A DNA stretch of 64,000 nt, from the NCBI GenBank assembly GCA_947627285.1, contig CANQVL010000005.1, positions 53,944 to 117,943 on the forward strand. Direction: 5' to 3'. The notes beneath the pieces are model-generated. The model was not told the origin of the DNA, searched no databases, and saw only the letters and a list, made by a program, of their open reading frames with translations. The position numbers were made by a program, and so were the translations under genes. This document shows, piece by piece, positions 41,864 through 50,403 of this stretch (the first letter of the stretch is position 1; the number at the start of each line of letters is the position of its first letter). This DNA is from an uncultured Oscillospiraceae bacterium. Lineage in GTDB: Bacteria; Bacillota; Clostridia; Oscillospirales; Oscillospiraceae.

Positions 41864-42625
41864 ATGTTATTCTTCCGTGGACATTCCAATGCCAATTACT
41901 CCTTATGCCCGTCTATTTTGCGTTCATCTCATTTGCAGCAGAATGAGAGTAAATTATATCACGAGCTTCTTATTGAATGCCCGGATGATTTTGAAAAGTG
42001 CGATTCGCATTTGGAAAAATTGGTTAAGATGCAACATTACGGCTTGCCTACTCGCCTGCTTGATATAACAAGGAACCTTTTAGTCGCGCTTTATTTTGCG
42101 TGTGAAAGTGAGCCGGAAGCATACGGGGAGCTTGTTTTGGTTTCAGCAAGAGAACAGGATATCAAATATCCCCAAAGTGATACAGTTTCCATCTTGGCAA
42201 GTCTTCCTGTTTTTCCTTATGAAAAGCAACGGGATTTTTATAATCTTGCAGTTAATACTGATATTTCCGATAGGCAGTTCAATACAAAAGCTTCTCGATT
42301 GATCCGCGAGGTTCAGATAGAGAAACCCGCGTTTCAGGCGGAAATAAAAAAAGAGGACGTATTAAGCAATTATATTGTTTGCGCCCTGAAGAATAACGGA
42401 AGGATCGTGAAACAGGACGGGGCGTTTATTCTTTGCGGTTTAGCGGCGGGACACGGCTCGTTGGAAAGCTTTCGATATAAGGAACATGACAAAAAGATTA
42501 TTATTCTTCTTGATAAAAAGATACATTTTCTCGAACAATTAGAAACGTTTTCAATCAATAGAGCTTCCCTGTTTCCGGAAATAGAATGTGTAGCCGAGTA
42601 TCTTAAGGAAAAATATTCAATGTGA
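41864..42625 (+). CDS. FRG-domain protein (C-terminal part of the split gene)
   Basis: 253 residues opening with MLFFRGHSNANYSLCPSI, the FRG block, then QHYGLPTRLLDITRNLLVAL, the second conserved block. FRG domains are found in phage- and element-borne proteins and in some defense systems; biochemical function is unknown. It begins directly after the TGA of the preceding frame and has no ribosome site of its own, so expression would rely on coupled re-initiation. Confidence 0.78.
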   Translation: MLFFRGHSNANYSLCPSILRSSHLQQNESKLYHELLIECPDDFEKCDSHLEKLVKMQHYGLPTRLLDITRNLLVALYFACESEPEAYGELVLVSAREQDIKYPQSDTVSILASLPVFPYEKQRDFYNLAVNTDISDRQFNTKASRLIREVQIEKPAFQAEIKKEDVLSNYIVCALKNNGRIVKQDGAFILCGLAAGHGSLESFRYKEHDKKIIILLDKKIHFLEQLETFSINRASLFPEIECVAEYLKEKYSM

Positions 42626-42759
42626 TTTCGAGTACATTTTCGTAAAGAAAGCAGTGAAGAATTTATTTATTTCAATGTTAAAACGTTGCTTGCCATTGTT
42701 CTTCCGGTTATGTTATTATAAAAAGTGTATCCGGAGGAATGGTGGTAATATTACAATAT

Positions 42760-42843
42760 GCGGGCATGGTGTAATGGCAGCCACGGTGGTCTTAGGAGCC
42801 ACTGGAGAGATCCGTGCAGGTTCGAATCCTGTTGCCCGCACCA
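42760..42843 (+). tRNA. tRNA-Leu (anticodon UAG)
   Basis: 84 bases including encoded CCA. Acceptor GCGGGCA/TGCCCGC with discriminator A, D-arm, anticodon loop CTTAGGA, a variable arm GGA-GAGA-TCC of class II type, and a T-arm with TTCGAAT. The first 37 bases are duplicated at 41233-41269. This is the complete copy at the right edge of the FRG unit. Confidence 0.93.
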
Positions 42844-42850
42844 AACAATA

Positions 42851-42902
42851 TAAATCCGAACCTTTTCCTTGTTGGAGATGGGTTCGGATTTATTGTTTAT
42901 TT
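42851..42902 (+). terminator. Terminator after tRNA-Leu
   Basis: Twelve-base arms TAAATCCGAACC / GGTTCGGATTTA, followed by TTGTTTATTT. Confidence 0.75.
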
Positions 42903-42978
42903 CAAATTGTTGGACGATTTGTATCAGCTTGCCTTTTATATGCTATAATAAATTAAAATGATATTTGGGAGGTTAGGT

Positions 42979-43281
42979 ATGAGTGTAATATTTGGCAATG
43001 CAACCAAAATTACTATAGCCGTTATTTCCTCTCTAAAACAAGTAGCAAATATGCTTTGAATAATATAATAATACGAAGCAACTGAATAAATTTCATTTGA
43101 CTGGATTAGACTTCTTAAAAATCCACTTTTTTAGGTAGTACTTATTTGCCACATAGTATACTATTTAGTACCGCTTGTAATTAAGCATAAGGCATATGCA
43201 GTAGATGAGAATCTTGAAAAAGCAATTTCTGAAAATTCTGTTCATCTTATTGGTAACGCAGTAGAGTACGGAAAAGTTTAA
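42979..43281 (+). pseudogene. Decayed small gene between tRNA-Leu and the RloAB-like operon
   Basis: An ATG after GGGAGG reads MSVIFGNATKITIAVISSLK and stops after 26 codons. Farther on (43132-43281) another frame reads a protein-like stretch including HKAYAVDENLEKAISENSVH and ends in TAA. The pieces may come from one gene broken by small changes; neither is recognised. The rest of the 578-base gap (42844-43421) holds only the tRNA terminator, a palindrome and a promoter. Confidence 0.35.
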
Positions 43282-43332
43282 GATGGGTGGAGGAGTTAGG
43301 CCTTCACCTATTTATATTAGGCAAAACAAAAT

Positions 43333-43369
43333 CAACGCTTAAATGAGACTTTTTCTCATTTAAGCGTTG
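43333..43369. promoter_or_regulatory. 16-base perfect inverted repeat touching the -35 box
   Basis: Arms CAACGCTTAAATGAGA and TCTCATTTAAGCGTTG with loop CTTTT. The last three bases (TTG) are the first three of the -35 box of the operon promoter. It could be a repressor operator or an upstream terminator. Confidence 0.7.
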
Positions 43370-43394
43370 ACAAATCAAAAAAACTGAGTATAAT
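43367..43394 (+). promoter_or_regulatory. Promoter of the RloAB-like operon
   Basis: TTGACA, 16-base spacer, TATAAT; both boxes match consensus. The start codon is 33 bases downstream of the -10 box. Confidence 0.82.
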
Positions 43395-43427
43395 GGATAA
43401 TGAGAAGATAATAAGGAGCAAATGATT

Positions 43428-44699
43428 ATGTTACTTCAATTCAATTTTAAAAACTATAAATCGTTTAGAGATGATACTACTTTAGATTTGACTGCAACAA
43501 AAATCTCAGAATTTAATAATCATATAATATCAATCGCAAATGAACGCGTACTTCCTGTTGCATCTATTTTTGGTGCAAACGCGAGTGGCAAATCTAATGT
43601 GCAAGAGGCCTTTAGGTATATGGCCACATATGTTATTCATTCTTTAAATTATGGCGGAGATGAGTCATCATCCAAAAAGAAAAAATCCGAGTTTTTTAAA
43701 CCTACGCCGTTCCTTTTCGATACAAAGAGTAAAACAGATGAATCTTCATTCGAAGTATACTTTATTGATTCTGAAGAAAACGGTGCTAAAACTTATAACT
43801 ATGGATTTACTGTGAACAATGCCGGCGTCTGTGAAGAGTGGCTAAATTATAAATCTAAGTCTTCCAGAGGTGTTTACAAAAAAATTTTCTACAGAAGCCG
43901 AGATGAATATGATTTTTCTGGACTTCCGGCTAATAGTCAAGAAAATCTGAAAATTGCACTAGAAAAAGAAACACTTGTGGTATCATTGGGTGCAAAACTT
44001 AAAATTGCAAAATTAAAATTTGTGCGCGATTGGTTTTTGAATAACGACTTTGCTGATTTTGGAAAACCAATCGAAAACTTTTTCCTTTCTCAGTTGATTC
44101 CAGGAGGATTTGCTGAAAGCAAAGATGTGCAGAAAAAGGTGGTAGATTATTTTTCAACATTTGATCCGTCAATAATTGGCTTCAATGTAGAAGTCCTTAA
44201 AACTGACGATGACGAAGATGAGCATTTAAAAATAGATGCCATTCACCAAATGAACGACTCTGATCAAACGGCTTCTATTCCTCTTCAGCATGAATCTGCA
44301 GGTACACTTAAGATGTTTGCTTTATATCCCATGCTGCAGGATGTCTTATCGAATGGTGGCGTTCTCTTTATTGATGAGTTGAATGCTCGATTGCACCCAT
44401 TGCTTGTGAGAACATTTATTATTACCTTCTTGGATCTCAATATTAACACAAAGCACGCGCAATTGATTTTTACCTCACACGATTCATGGCAATTAAATGG
44501 TAGTATGTTGAGGAGGGATGAAATTTGGTTTACAGAAAAAAATTCATCCGGGGTATCTAATCTGTATTCACTTGCCGATTTTGTTGATGAAGATGGTGTA
44601 AAAATTCGAAAAGATGAAAATTACGAAAAGAACTATTTACTAGGAAAATACGGTGCTATTCCTACTTTAAAACATTTCGATATGTTCAAGGAGGAATAA
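43428..44699 (+). CDS. RloA/AbiL-like AAA15-family ATPase
   Basis: 423 residues. ABC/SMC-like ATPase with FNFKNYKSFRDDT at the N-terminus, Walker A GANASGKS at 49-56, a long middle region, and Walker B with LFIDELNARLHPLL near 305-320. These OLD/RloA-type ATPases pair with an RloB or Toprim partner in abortive-infection and PARIS-like defense. I use ATG 43428, 9 bases after AAGGAG; ATG 43422 is too close. It is followed at 3 bases by the RloB-like gene. Confidence 0.83.
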   Translation: MLLQFNFKNYKSFRDDTTLDLTATKISEFNNHIISIANERVLPVASIFGANASGKSNVQEAFRYMATYVIHSLNYGGDESSSKKKKSEFFKPTPFLFDTKSKTDESSFEVYFIDSEENGAKTYNYGFTVNNAGVCEEWLNYKSKSSRGVYKKIFYRSRDEYDFSGLPANSQENLKIALEKETLVVSLGAKLKIAKLKFVRDWFLNNDFADFGKPIENFFLSQLIPGGFAESKDVQKKVVDYFSTFDPSIIGFNVEVLKTDDDEDEHLKIDAIHQMNDSDQTASIPLQHESAGTLKMFALYPMLQDVLSNGGVLFIDELNARLHPLLVRTFIITFLDLNINTKHAQLIFTSHDSWQLNGSMLRRDEIWFTEKNSSGVSNLYSLADFVDEDGVKIRKDENYEKNYLLGKYGAIPTLKHFDMFKEE

Positions 44700-44702
44700 T
44701 TA

Positions 44703-45350
44703 ATGCCGAAACCTGAAAGAATTGGTAACCGAAAGACAAGAGAGCAATTGTACAAGCGGCGCATACCAAAGCTGGGATATTACTTTATTGTTACAGATAC
44801 AAAAGAGACTGAGCAAAATTATATGTATGGACTAAGAGATTCCATTCCTCAGGAATTACAAGGTAAATTAGTCATTAAAGTTATAAAGACCAAGACAAAA
44901 AATCTTGTAGAGGAAGCGTTGAATCTTGCGTCTCTGAATCCTCAATACGGTGAGATATGGATTATCTTTGATAGAGATCAGGTTAAAAATTTTGATAGTA
45001 TCATATCAGAAGCAATATCCAAAGGTATCAATGTCGGGTGGACAAATCCATGTATTGAAGAATGGTTTAGTGCCTATTTCGGCGCTATGCCTACATATAA
45101 CAGTTCTGTAGCTTGCTGTGAAGGATTTGAGCAAATCTTCGAACGTATAGCGCGGCAAAAATATATTAAATCCGATCCGGCAGTTTATGAAAAGTTGAAT
45201 TGCTTCGGCGATGAGAAAAGAGCGGTTAAACTTGCCGCCCAAAAAATGCACGAGCATAAAACAAATGGCAAGGACAAGCCGTCAGAAATGTGTCCGGGCA
45301 CAACCATTCATTTGTTAGTGGACGAAATAAAAAAGAAAGTAAATGTTTAG
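44703..45350 (+). CDS. RloB-family protein
   Basis: 215 residues. Opens with a basic segment (ERIGNRKTREQLYKRRIPK), then a TDTKETEQNYMYGL block and IWIIFDRDQVKNF, where acidic residues fit the Toprim-like active site of RloB. WTNPCIEEWFSAYF is another family block. RloB is the presumed nuclease effector triggered through its ATPase partner; the target is not known from sequence. ATG follows AGGAGGAATAATTA. Confidence 0.82.
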   Translation: MPKPERIGNRKTREQLYKRRIPKLGYYFIVTDTKETEQNYMYGLRDSIPQELQGKLVIKVIKTKTKNLVEEALNLASLNPQYGEIWIIFDRDQVKNFDSIISEAISKGINVGWTNPCIEEWFSAYFGAMPTYNSSVACCEGFEQIFERIARQKYIKSDPAVYEKLNCFGDEKRAVKLAAQKMHEHKTNGKDKPSEMCPGTTIHLLVDEIKKKVNV

Positions 45351-45361
45351 GAGGAATAATA

Positions 45362-46045
45362 ATGACGGAGCAAAAAAATAACAGTTATCCTACTATTTCC
45401 GAAAAAAATTGGTGGACAATTCGGGAAAAATTTAAGGCTTCAATTCCCTCAGTGGTTTCACCAACTTATATCAAATCACTTCTTTCAATGGCTAATGATA
45501 ATTCAGCAAACAGCAATGTTATAAACCCCTTAAGGCGTGTTGGTCTTATTGATGATGATAATAAACCAACATCATTGGCAAATGAATGGCGCATTGATGA
45601 CAAATATAAAGCGGTATGCGATACTATCATACAGTCCGTTTACCCTACCGAACTTTTAGACTTGTTTCCTGACTCAAATGTTGATAGAGCTTCTGCGAGA
45701 ACATGGTTTATGAGCCAAGGAGTTGGCCAAGGAGCCGCAGATAAAATGGTCGCTCTATTTTCTTTACTTAAGAGTGGTGAAATAAAGAATGGAAAGACCA
45801 TTGGCTCTAAAAACAATATAAAACAATCATCTCCAAACCCTAAAAAGGTAGCCAATAATAAGTCATCAACTCCCACTGCCGGTAATCAACATACTGGTGG
45901 TAATAGAAATATTTCCAATTCTACTAGTCATCCCGATCTGCATATTGACTTGCAGATTCATATTTCTCCCGATTCGACTCCGGAACAAATTGATACTATT
46001 TTTGCTAGTATGGCAAAACATCTATACGGGACAGGGAAACAATGA
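45362..46045 (+). CDS. DUF5343-like protein
   Basis: 227 residues from ATG 45362 (AGGAGG before it). The N-terminal 145 residues match the DUF5343 pattern: WWTIREKFKASIPSVVSPTY, INPLRRVGLIDDDNKPT, and a helical end. A low-complexity linker (Asn, Ser, Lys, Thr) leads to a C-terminal strand-helix segment (HPDLHIDLQIHISPDSTPEQ). Often found beside HEPN-like proteins such as the next gene, with which it overlaps by ATGA. Role unknown; possibly an antitoxin or adaptor (inference). Confidence 0.72.
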   Translation: MTEQKNNSYPTISEKNWWTIREKFKASIPSVVSPTYIKSLLSMANDNSANSNVINPLRRVGLIDDDNKPTSLANEWRIDDKYKAVCDTIIQSVYPTELLDLFPDSNVDRASARTWFMSQGVGQGAADKMVALFSLLKSGEIKNGKTIGSKNNIKQSSPNPKKVANNKSSTPTAGNQHTGGNRNISNSTSHPDLHIDLQIHISPDSTPEQIDTIFASMAKHLYGTGKQ

Positions 46046-46581
46046 GTTTGCAGAGAGATATATTGTCTGTTGCACAACAAATAAATAGCGATATTAGAGA
46101 GCAGGGGTTTGGCAAAATAGATATTTCTACGCACTATTATGAAATTATACACATATATGATGAATTAATCACCAACAAGTCATTGCGTAGAAAAACAGAA
46201 AAACTATTTAAAGACGGTCACCATGCTAGAGCGGTCAAAGAGGCATACAAATTGCTCGACAATCTTGTAAAAAAGAAAGCCAAATTACAGTATACAGATC
46301 TAACTGGTGCACCGTTAATGCAGCGAGTCTTTTCTCCTAGCAATCCCAAACTAAAGCTTAATGAATGTGTTAGTACATCCGAAAAGAATGAACAATCTGG
46401 ATATATGCAAATATTCGCTGGCTGTATGACTGGGATTAGGAACCCGCGCGCACATGATTCAGATTGGGAAGATACAGCGGATCGTGCACTGCAGCTTTTA
46501 ACCTTCGCAAATCATCTAATTGAGCGGACACAAATGGCAGAAATAGCAGAAGAAGCCATAAGCGAGGAGAAGGGAGTATAA
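46042..46581 (+). CDS. TIGR02391/Ymh-type HEPN-like protein
   Basis: 179 residues, helical. The C-terminal region has the HEPN ribonuclease motif R-x4-H in GIRNPRAHDSDWED, preceded by GYMQIFAGCMTGI. HEPN proteins are frequent RNA-cutting toxins in abortive-infection systems, so this may be the effector of a unit with the DUF5343-like gene (ATGA overlap). It lies 2 bases before a decayed recombinase gene. Confidence 0.75.
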   Translation: MSLQRDILSVAQQINSDIREQGFGKIDISTHYYEIIHIYDELITNKSLRRKTEKLFKDGHHARAVKEAYKLLDNLVKKKAKLQYTDLTGAPLMQRVFSPSNPKLKLNECVSTSEKNEQSGYMQIFAGCMTGIRNPRAHDSDWEDTADRALQLLTFANHLIERTQMAEIAEEAISEEKGV

Positions 46582-46583
46582 CA

Positions 46584-47329
46584 ATGATCGACGTAATTTA
46601 CGCACGCTATTCTTCGGAAAATCAGCGAGAGGAATCCATCGAAAGACAGTTACGGGAGTGCAAAGCATTTGGAGAAAAGGACGATATTCAAATTGCTGTT
46701 ATATTCGCAGAATTATATTTGATGATGAACTGATTGAAATATTAGTTGATAAAGTATTAGAAATGCAGGGTGCAGAAAATACCATATTTCCGTTACTCAA
46801 AAAGCAGTATGCAGAAACACAGAGGGAGATTGATAATCTGCTCAATGCAATTCAGCAAGGAATTTTGACTGATTCTACCAAGCAGAGAATGGAGGATTTA
46901 GAGCATCAAAAGAGTGAGTTTTCGGTGCAGATCGTGAAGGAAAAAATGGCAAAACCGACCTTGACAAAAGACCAAATCATAATTTGTCTTAACCGTTAAC
47001 GTAAACTCAATACAAATAAACTTGAACACCGCTGTCGGTTGATAGATACTTTTATAAATACGATTATCCTTTATGATGACGGGCGGATATATTTCGGCTG
47101 TAATTACAAAGACTGTTCAAATACTATGTCCTTTGCTGAACTCGAATCGGCAGGCATGGGCTCGGATTTTAAAGCACTCGCTGTACCAACGTCGTCGCAT
47201 AAAGTCGCAATGGCTCGAAAAGATGCAGAAGCAAAAGGCTACAGCCTCTTTCCTCACTCGCTGACCTCGCTCCTCCCAAAACGCGACTCGCTACGCTGGT
47301 CTCGCGTTTTGTTGTTATGGGAGTTATAA
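46584..47329 (+). pseudogene. Decayed large serine recombinase
   Basis: The start (MIDVIYARYSSENQREESIE) is the N-terminal resolvase domain with catalytic Ser. After 49 codons it jumps, out of frame, to the C-terminal coiled coil (FDDELIEILVDKVLEMQGAE on). That frame is cut by TAA at 46997 and continues RKLNTNKLEHRCRLIDTFIN and YDDGRIYFGCNYKD, the usual recombinase end. The middle DNA-binding part is deleted. It marks a dead integrative element whose cargo may be the RloAB-DUF5343-HEPN genes. Confidence 0.82.
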
Positions 47330-47352
47330 CCACTTATTCCAACGAAAAAGGG

Positions 47353-47384
47353 CGAGCCGTCGAAGTAAGCGGCTCGTCTTTTTT
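47353..47384. terminator. Hairpin between recombinase remnant and recombinase gene
   Basis: CGAGCCG / CGGCTCG stem followed by TCTTTTTT on the plus strand; A-rich on the other side, so it may work in both directions. Confidence 0.6.
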
Positions 47385-47388
47385 CAAT

Positions 47389-48642
47389 TTATGCTTTCAA
47401 TTTCTCCATGATGATCTCGTCGATTTCCGCCTCAAGCTCCGCGACCCTATTCAGCATGGACAGGCGTTTGGCGTTGATGACGGGGGCTTTGAGGGACAGG
47501 AGCTTTTGGTATGCCTGGGTGGTCAAGAGAGCGTTTTGTGCATTGTATAGAAGCTCGGATAGCTTTTCGTATAAGGCGCTGTCGATAAACTCCTCGTGGA
47601 TACGGTGGGAGGGGCACACGGCCTTGCCGTGGCGCATATAAGTTTTGCAGATGTACTCAACGCGTGTTCTCCCGTTCCAACGGCGGTTGATGGCAACAAG
47701 AGGAGAATGGCAGTCGGCGCACTCAAGAAGACCGGCGTAGCGGTGACGGGACGGGGTAGAGGACGCAGCTTTGGAAGGAGCTTTGGAGAGAAGATCCTGC
47801 GCTGCCAGCCAGTCTTCTCTTGATACTATCGGAGGGTAGAAGTTCTCGTGGCGGTAGTATTCGACTTCGGGGACATAGCTCGTTTTGCCGGAGGTTATCT
47901 CGCGCCGGTGGTTTGTAAGCGTCCCGATGTAGCTCTCGTCCTGAAGGATGTTCTTGACGCTGGTGAAGCTCCACATGTAAGGTTTGGTGTTTCCGAAATG
48001 GCGGTTGTATAGCTCCAATTGGAGCTGAGCGGGAGTCTTGCGGCGCTCGGCGGTGAGCTGCCGCGCGATCTGAATTAGTCCAATGCCGGAGAGATACGTG
48101 CTGTAAATGTGCCTGACGGTATCGGCGGCCTCCTCAATGATCTCCACCGTGCCGGTGTTCTTGTTTTTCCAATATCCGAAAGGAGGGATGATAACAAGTC
48201 CGTCCTTTTGCTTTTGCCTGAAGCCTGCACGGATCTTGGTCCCGATGTCCTTTGCGTAGAAGTCGTTCATCAGGACCCGGATACCGACGATGAGATCGTC
48301 ATTTTCGGTAAGGGTATTCAGCCCCTCGGTTACAGAAATCACGGCGATATTGCGCTCACGCAGATACTCGATAAACAGTGCTGTCTGCGTATTATGGCGG
48401 CCAAGTCGGGACAGGTCCTTGACGAGTACGGCTTCTATGCTCCCGTTTTCCGCCGCCTCGGAAAGCTTTCGCAATCCGGGGCGAGGGAAGGTCATGCCGC
48501 TGATGTTGTCATCAGAGGACGAACCGACAACATTGCTACCGTTCTGCTTTGCGTATTCTCGGCAGATACGCTCCTGATTCAGAAGTGAATTTTGCTCCGG
48601 GTCATCGTCATTGGACAGCCGTGAGTAAATCCATACTCTCAT
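47389..48642 (-). CDS. Large serine recombinase (second of a pair)
   Basis: 417 residues from ATG 48642 (GTG 48651 is an alternative). The resolvase domain has catalytic Ser in IYSRLSNDDD with the SLLNQERICREY block, then VKDLSRLGRHNTQT. The recombinase domain follows (FGYWKNKNTGTVEIIEEAAD), then a zinc ribbon (LLECADCHSPL, then CKTYMRHGKAVCPSH) and a short coiled coil. It overlaps the preceding recombinase gene by 35 bases. Shorter than typical TnpX (about 500-700) at the C-terminus. Confidence 0.88.
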   Translation of the reverse strand: MRVWIYSRLSNDDDPEQNSLLNQERICREYAKQNGSNVVGSSSDDNISGMTFPRPGLRKLSEAAENGSIEAVLVKDLSRLGRHNTQTALFIEYLRERNIAVISVTEGLNTLTENDDLIVGIRVLMNDFYAKDIGTKIRAGFRQKQKDGLVIIPPFGYWKNKNTGTVEIIEEAADTVRHIYSTYLSGIGLIQIARQLTAERRKTPAQLQLELYNRHFGNTKPYMWSFTSVKNILQDESYIGTLTNHRREITSGKTSYVPEVEYYRHENFYPPIVSREDWLAAQDLLSKAPSKAASSTPSRHRYAGLLECADCHSPLVAINRRWNGRTRVEYICKTYMRHGKAVCPSHRIHEEFIDSALYEKLSELLYNAQNALLTTQAYQKLLSLKAPVINAKRLSMLNRVAELEAEIDEIIMEKLKA

Positions 48643-50299
48643 TTTCCTCACTCCATTGTTTCAGAATTATAGGCGCGATACGGTCATAGTTGAAATCCAT
48701 GGAGGCCCAGGCGTCAATTACATCGTCGCCGTCAAGGATAAACCCATGGGTTCTGAATGGCGCTTTAAGATGTATGTCGATGTCCAATTTACCGTCACGC
48801 TCAGATATATAAATTTTCTTCACGAGCAGTCGGAGGTTCGCATCGGAAATACGCCCTTCACTGAGTATACTGTCCATGAGCTTTATATCGCGTCTCAAAG
48901 TTGATTGACGTTGCTTCAGGGTGTCCTCGATGCTGTTAAGAGCCGCGATTTGTTTCTTGAGCTCCTCGATTTCAGCCTCGCGCTTGCTGATCATGCGGTC
49001 ATAGCGTTCGATGTTGGCCTTGTCCCGGATACGCTCCATTAGTATCACCTCCATTTCGTCCTCCAGAGTGTCTATCCTTTCGGACAGGCTTTTGAGATTC
49101 GCCTCCACTGAGGATTGCCTTGGTATCCAGCTGTCGATCAGCTTTTGAAGTCCCGCCCAATTTTGCTCGTAAAGTACCTTGGTGCTTTTCAGCTCATCTA
49201 TGATCAGCTTGTCCAATATCTCCTCCTGGATCACGTGGGACGTGCAGTACTCCTTGCCGTAGCGGTGATATGTGTCACAGACATATTGGACACGTTCGCC
49301 GCTTTCTTTTTTTATACGCTTGCCAACAAATGCCCTGCCGCAATCGGCACAGCGGAGGAGGCCGCCGTATCGAAGCAGACGCTTTCCGTGAGCGGCACGG
49401 GCTCTGGATTCCTTGCGCTGTGCCATAATCTCCTGCACCTGCTGCCACACCTCATAGCTTATGATGGCCGGGACAAAGCCCTCATGGCGGAATTGCTCAT
49501 CGGGTGTCGTCAGGCGGAAGGTCTTGTTAATTTTGTTCCTTTCACTTTTATGACAGATGAGGGTACCGGTGTAAGTTTCGTCCTGAAGGATACGGGAAAT
49601 CATCGTTGCCTCCCAAATGTTTTTCCTTCGGATGCCGTTGTAAGTGCAAGGCTCGCTTTTTCGCAGGAGCTGAAATTGTATCTGAGCGGGAGTTTTTCGC
49701 TTCTCCAGGTTAAGTCTTTTAACGATGGCTTTCAGACCGCTGCCGGATAAATACATGGAATAGATGAGACGTGCCGTCTCGGCTGCTTCTTCGACGACCA
49801 CGACCTGTTTGGTGTTCTTATCCTTGAAGTAGCCGAAGGGCGGGATCATTACGATGCCTTCCTTTTGCTTCTGGCGAAAGCCCGTTCGGACACGGCGGCT
49901 TCCGTCGCGGGCGTAGAAGTCATTGACCAGCCCCTTGAAGCCGATGATCAGGTCATCGTTTTCGTTGAAGGTGTCGATGTTCTCCGTGGCGGACACCACG
50001 CGCACATTGTGCTCGCGAAGGTAGTCTATGAACAGGGCTGTCTGCGTTCTGTGCCTCCCGAGGCGGGAGAGGTCCTTTACGACGATAACATCAATGAGCC
50101 CCGCTTCCACGACCTCGTAGATTTTGTCGATGCCCTCACGGTTGAAATGCATACCGCTGACGTTATCATCAAAGGACTCGCCAACTATTTCATACCCACG
50201 GGATACGGCGAAGTCATAGATGATTTTGCGCTGGTTCGTCAGAGAATTAAGCTCCTCATCCTCATCGCGGGAGAGCCGGTAATAAAGCCAACTTCGCAT
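48608..50299 (-). CDS. Large serine recombinase (first of a pair, TnpX-like)
   Basis: 563 residues from ATG 50299, placed after GGAGGACAT. The resolvase domain has YYRLSRDEDEELNSLTNQRK and VVKDLSRLGRHRTQT. The recombinase domain has IPPFGYFKDKNTKQVVVVEE, the zinc ribbon LLRCADCGRAF with CDTYHRYGKEYCTSH, and a coiled coil at about 395-470. It probably excises and inserts the mobilizable element. Two paralogous recombinases in tandem suggest that both are needed, or one controls direction (inference). Confidence 0.9.
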   Translation of the reverse strand: MRSWLYYRLSRDEDEELNSLTNQRKIIYDFAVSRGYEIVGESFDDNVSGMHFNREGIDKIYEVVEAGLIDVIVVKDLSRLGRHRTQTALFIDYLREHNVRVVSATENIDTFNENDDLIIGFKGLVNDFYARDGSRRVRTGFRQKQKEGIVMIPPFGYFKDKNTKQVVVVEEAAETARLIYSMYLSGSGLKAIVKRLNLEKRKTPAQIQFQLLRKSEPCTYNGIRRKNIWEATMISRILQDETYTGTLICHKSERNKINKTFRLTTPDEQFRHEGFVPAIISYEVWQQVQEIMAQRKESRARAAHGKRLLRYGGLLRCADCGRAFVGKRIKKESGERVQYVCDTYHRYGKEYCTSHVIQEEILDKLIIDELKSTKVLYEQNWAGLQKLIDSWIPRQSSVEANLKSLSERIDTLEDEMEVILMERIRDKANIERYDRMISKREAEIEELKKQIAALNSIEDTLKQRQSTLRRDIKLMDSILSEGRISDANLRLLVKKIYISERDGKLDIDIHLKAPFRTHGFILDGDDVIDAWASMDFNYDRIAPIILKQWSEENESMDLLTAVQ

Positions 50300-50403
50300 A
50301 TGTCCTCCTTTCCGCGTGAACGCTTTTTTGCTGGGACACAACATACCACAACAGTTTTGGAATAGCTATCTGAATATTCGGAAACGGTATAATTTCTACA
50401 CAT

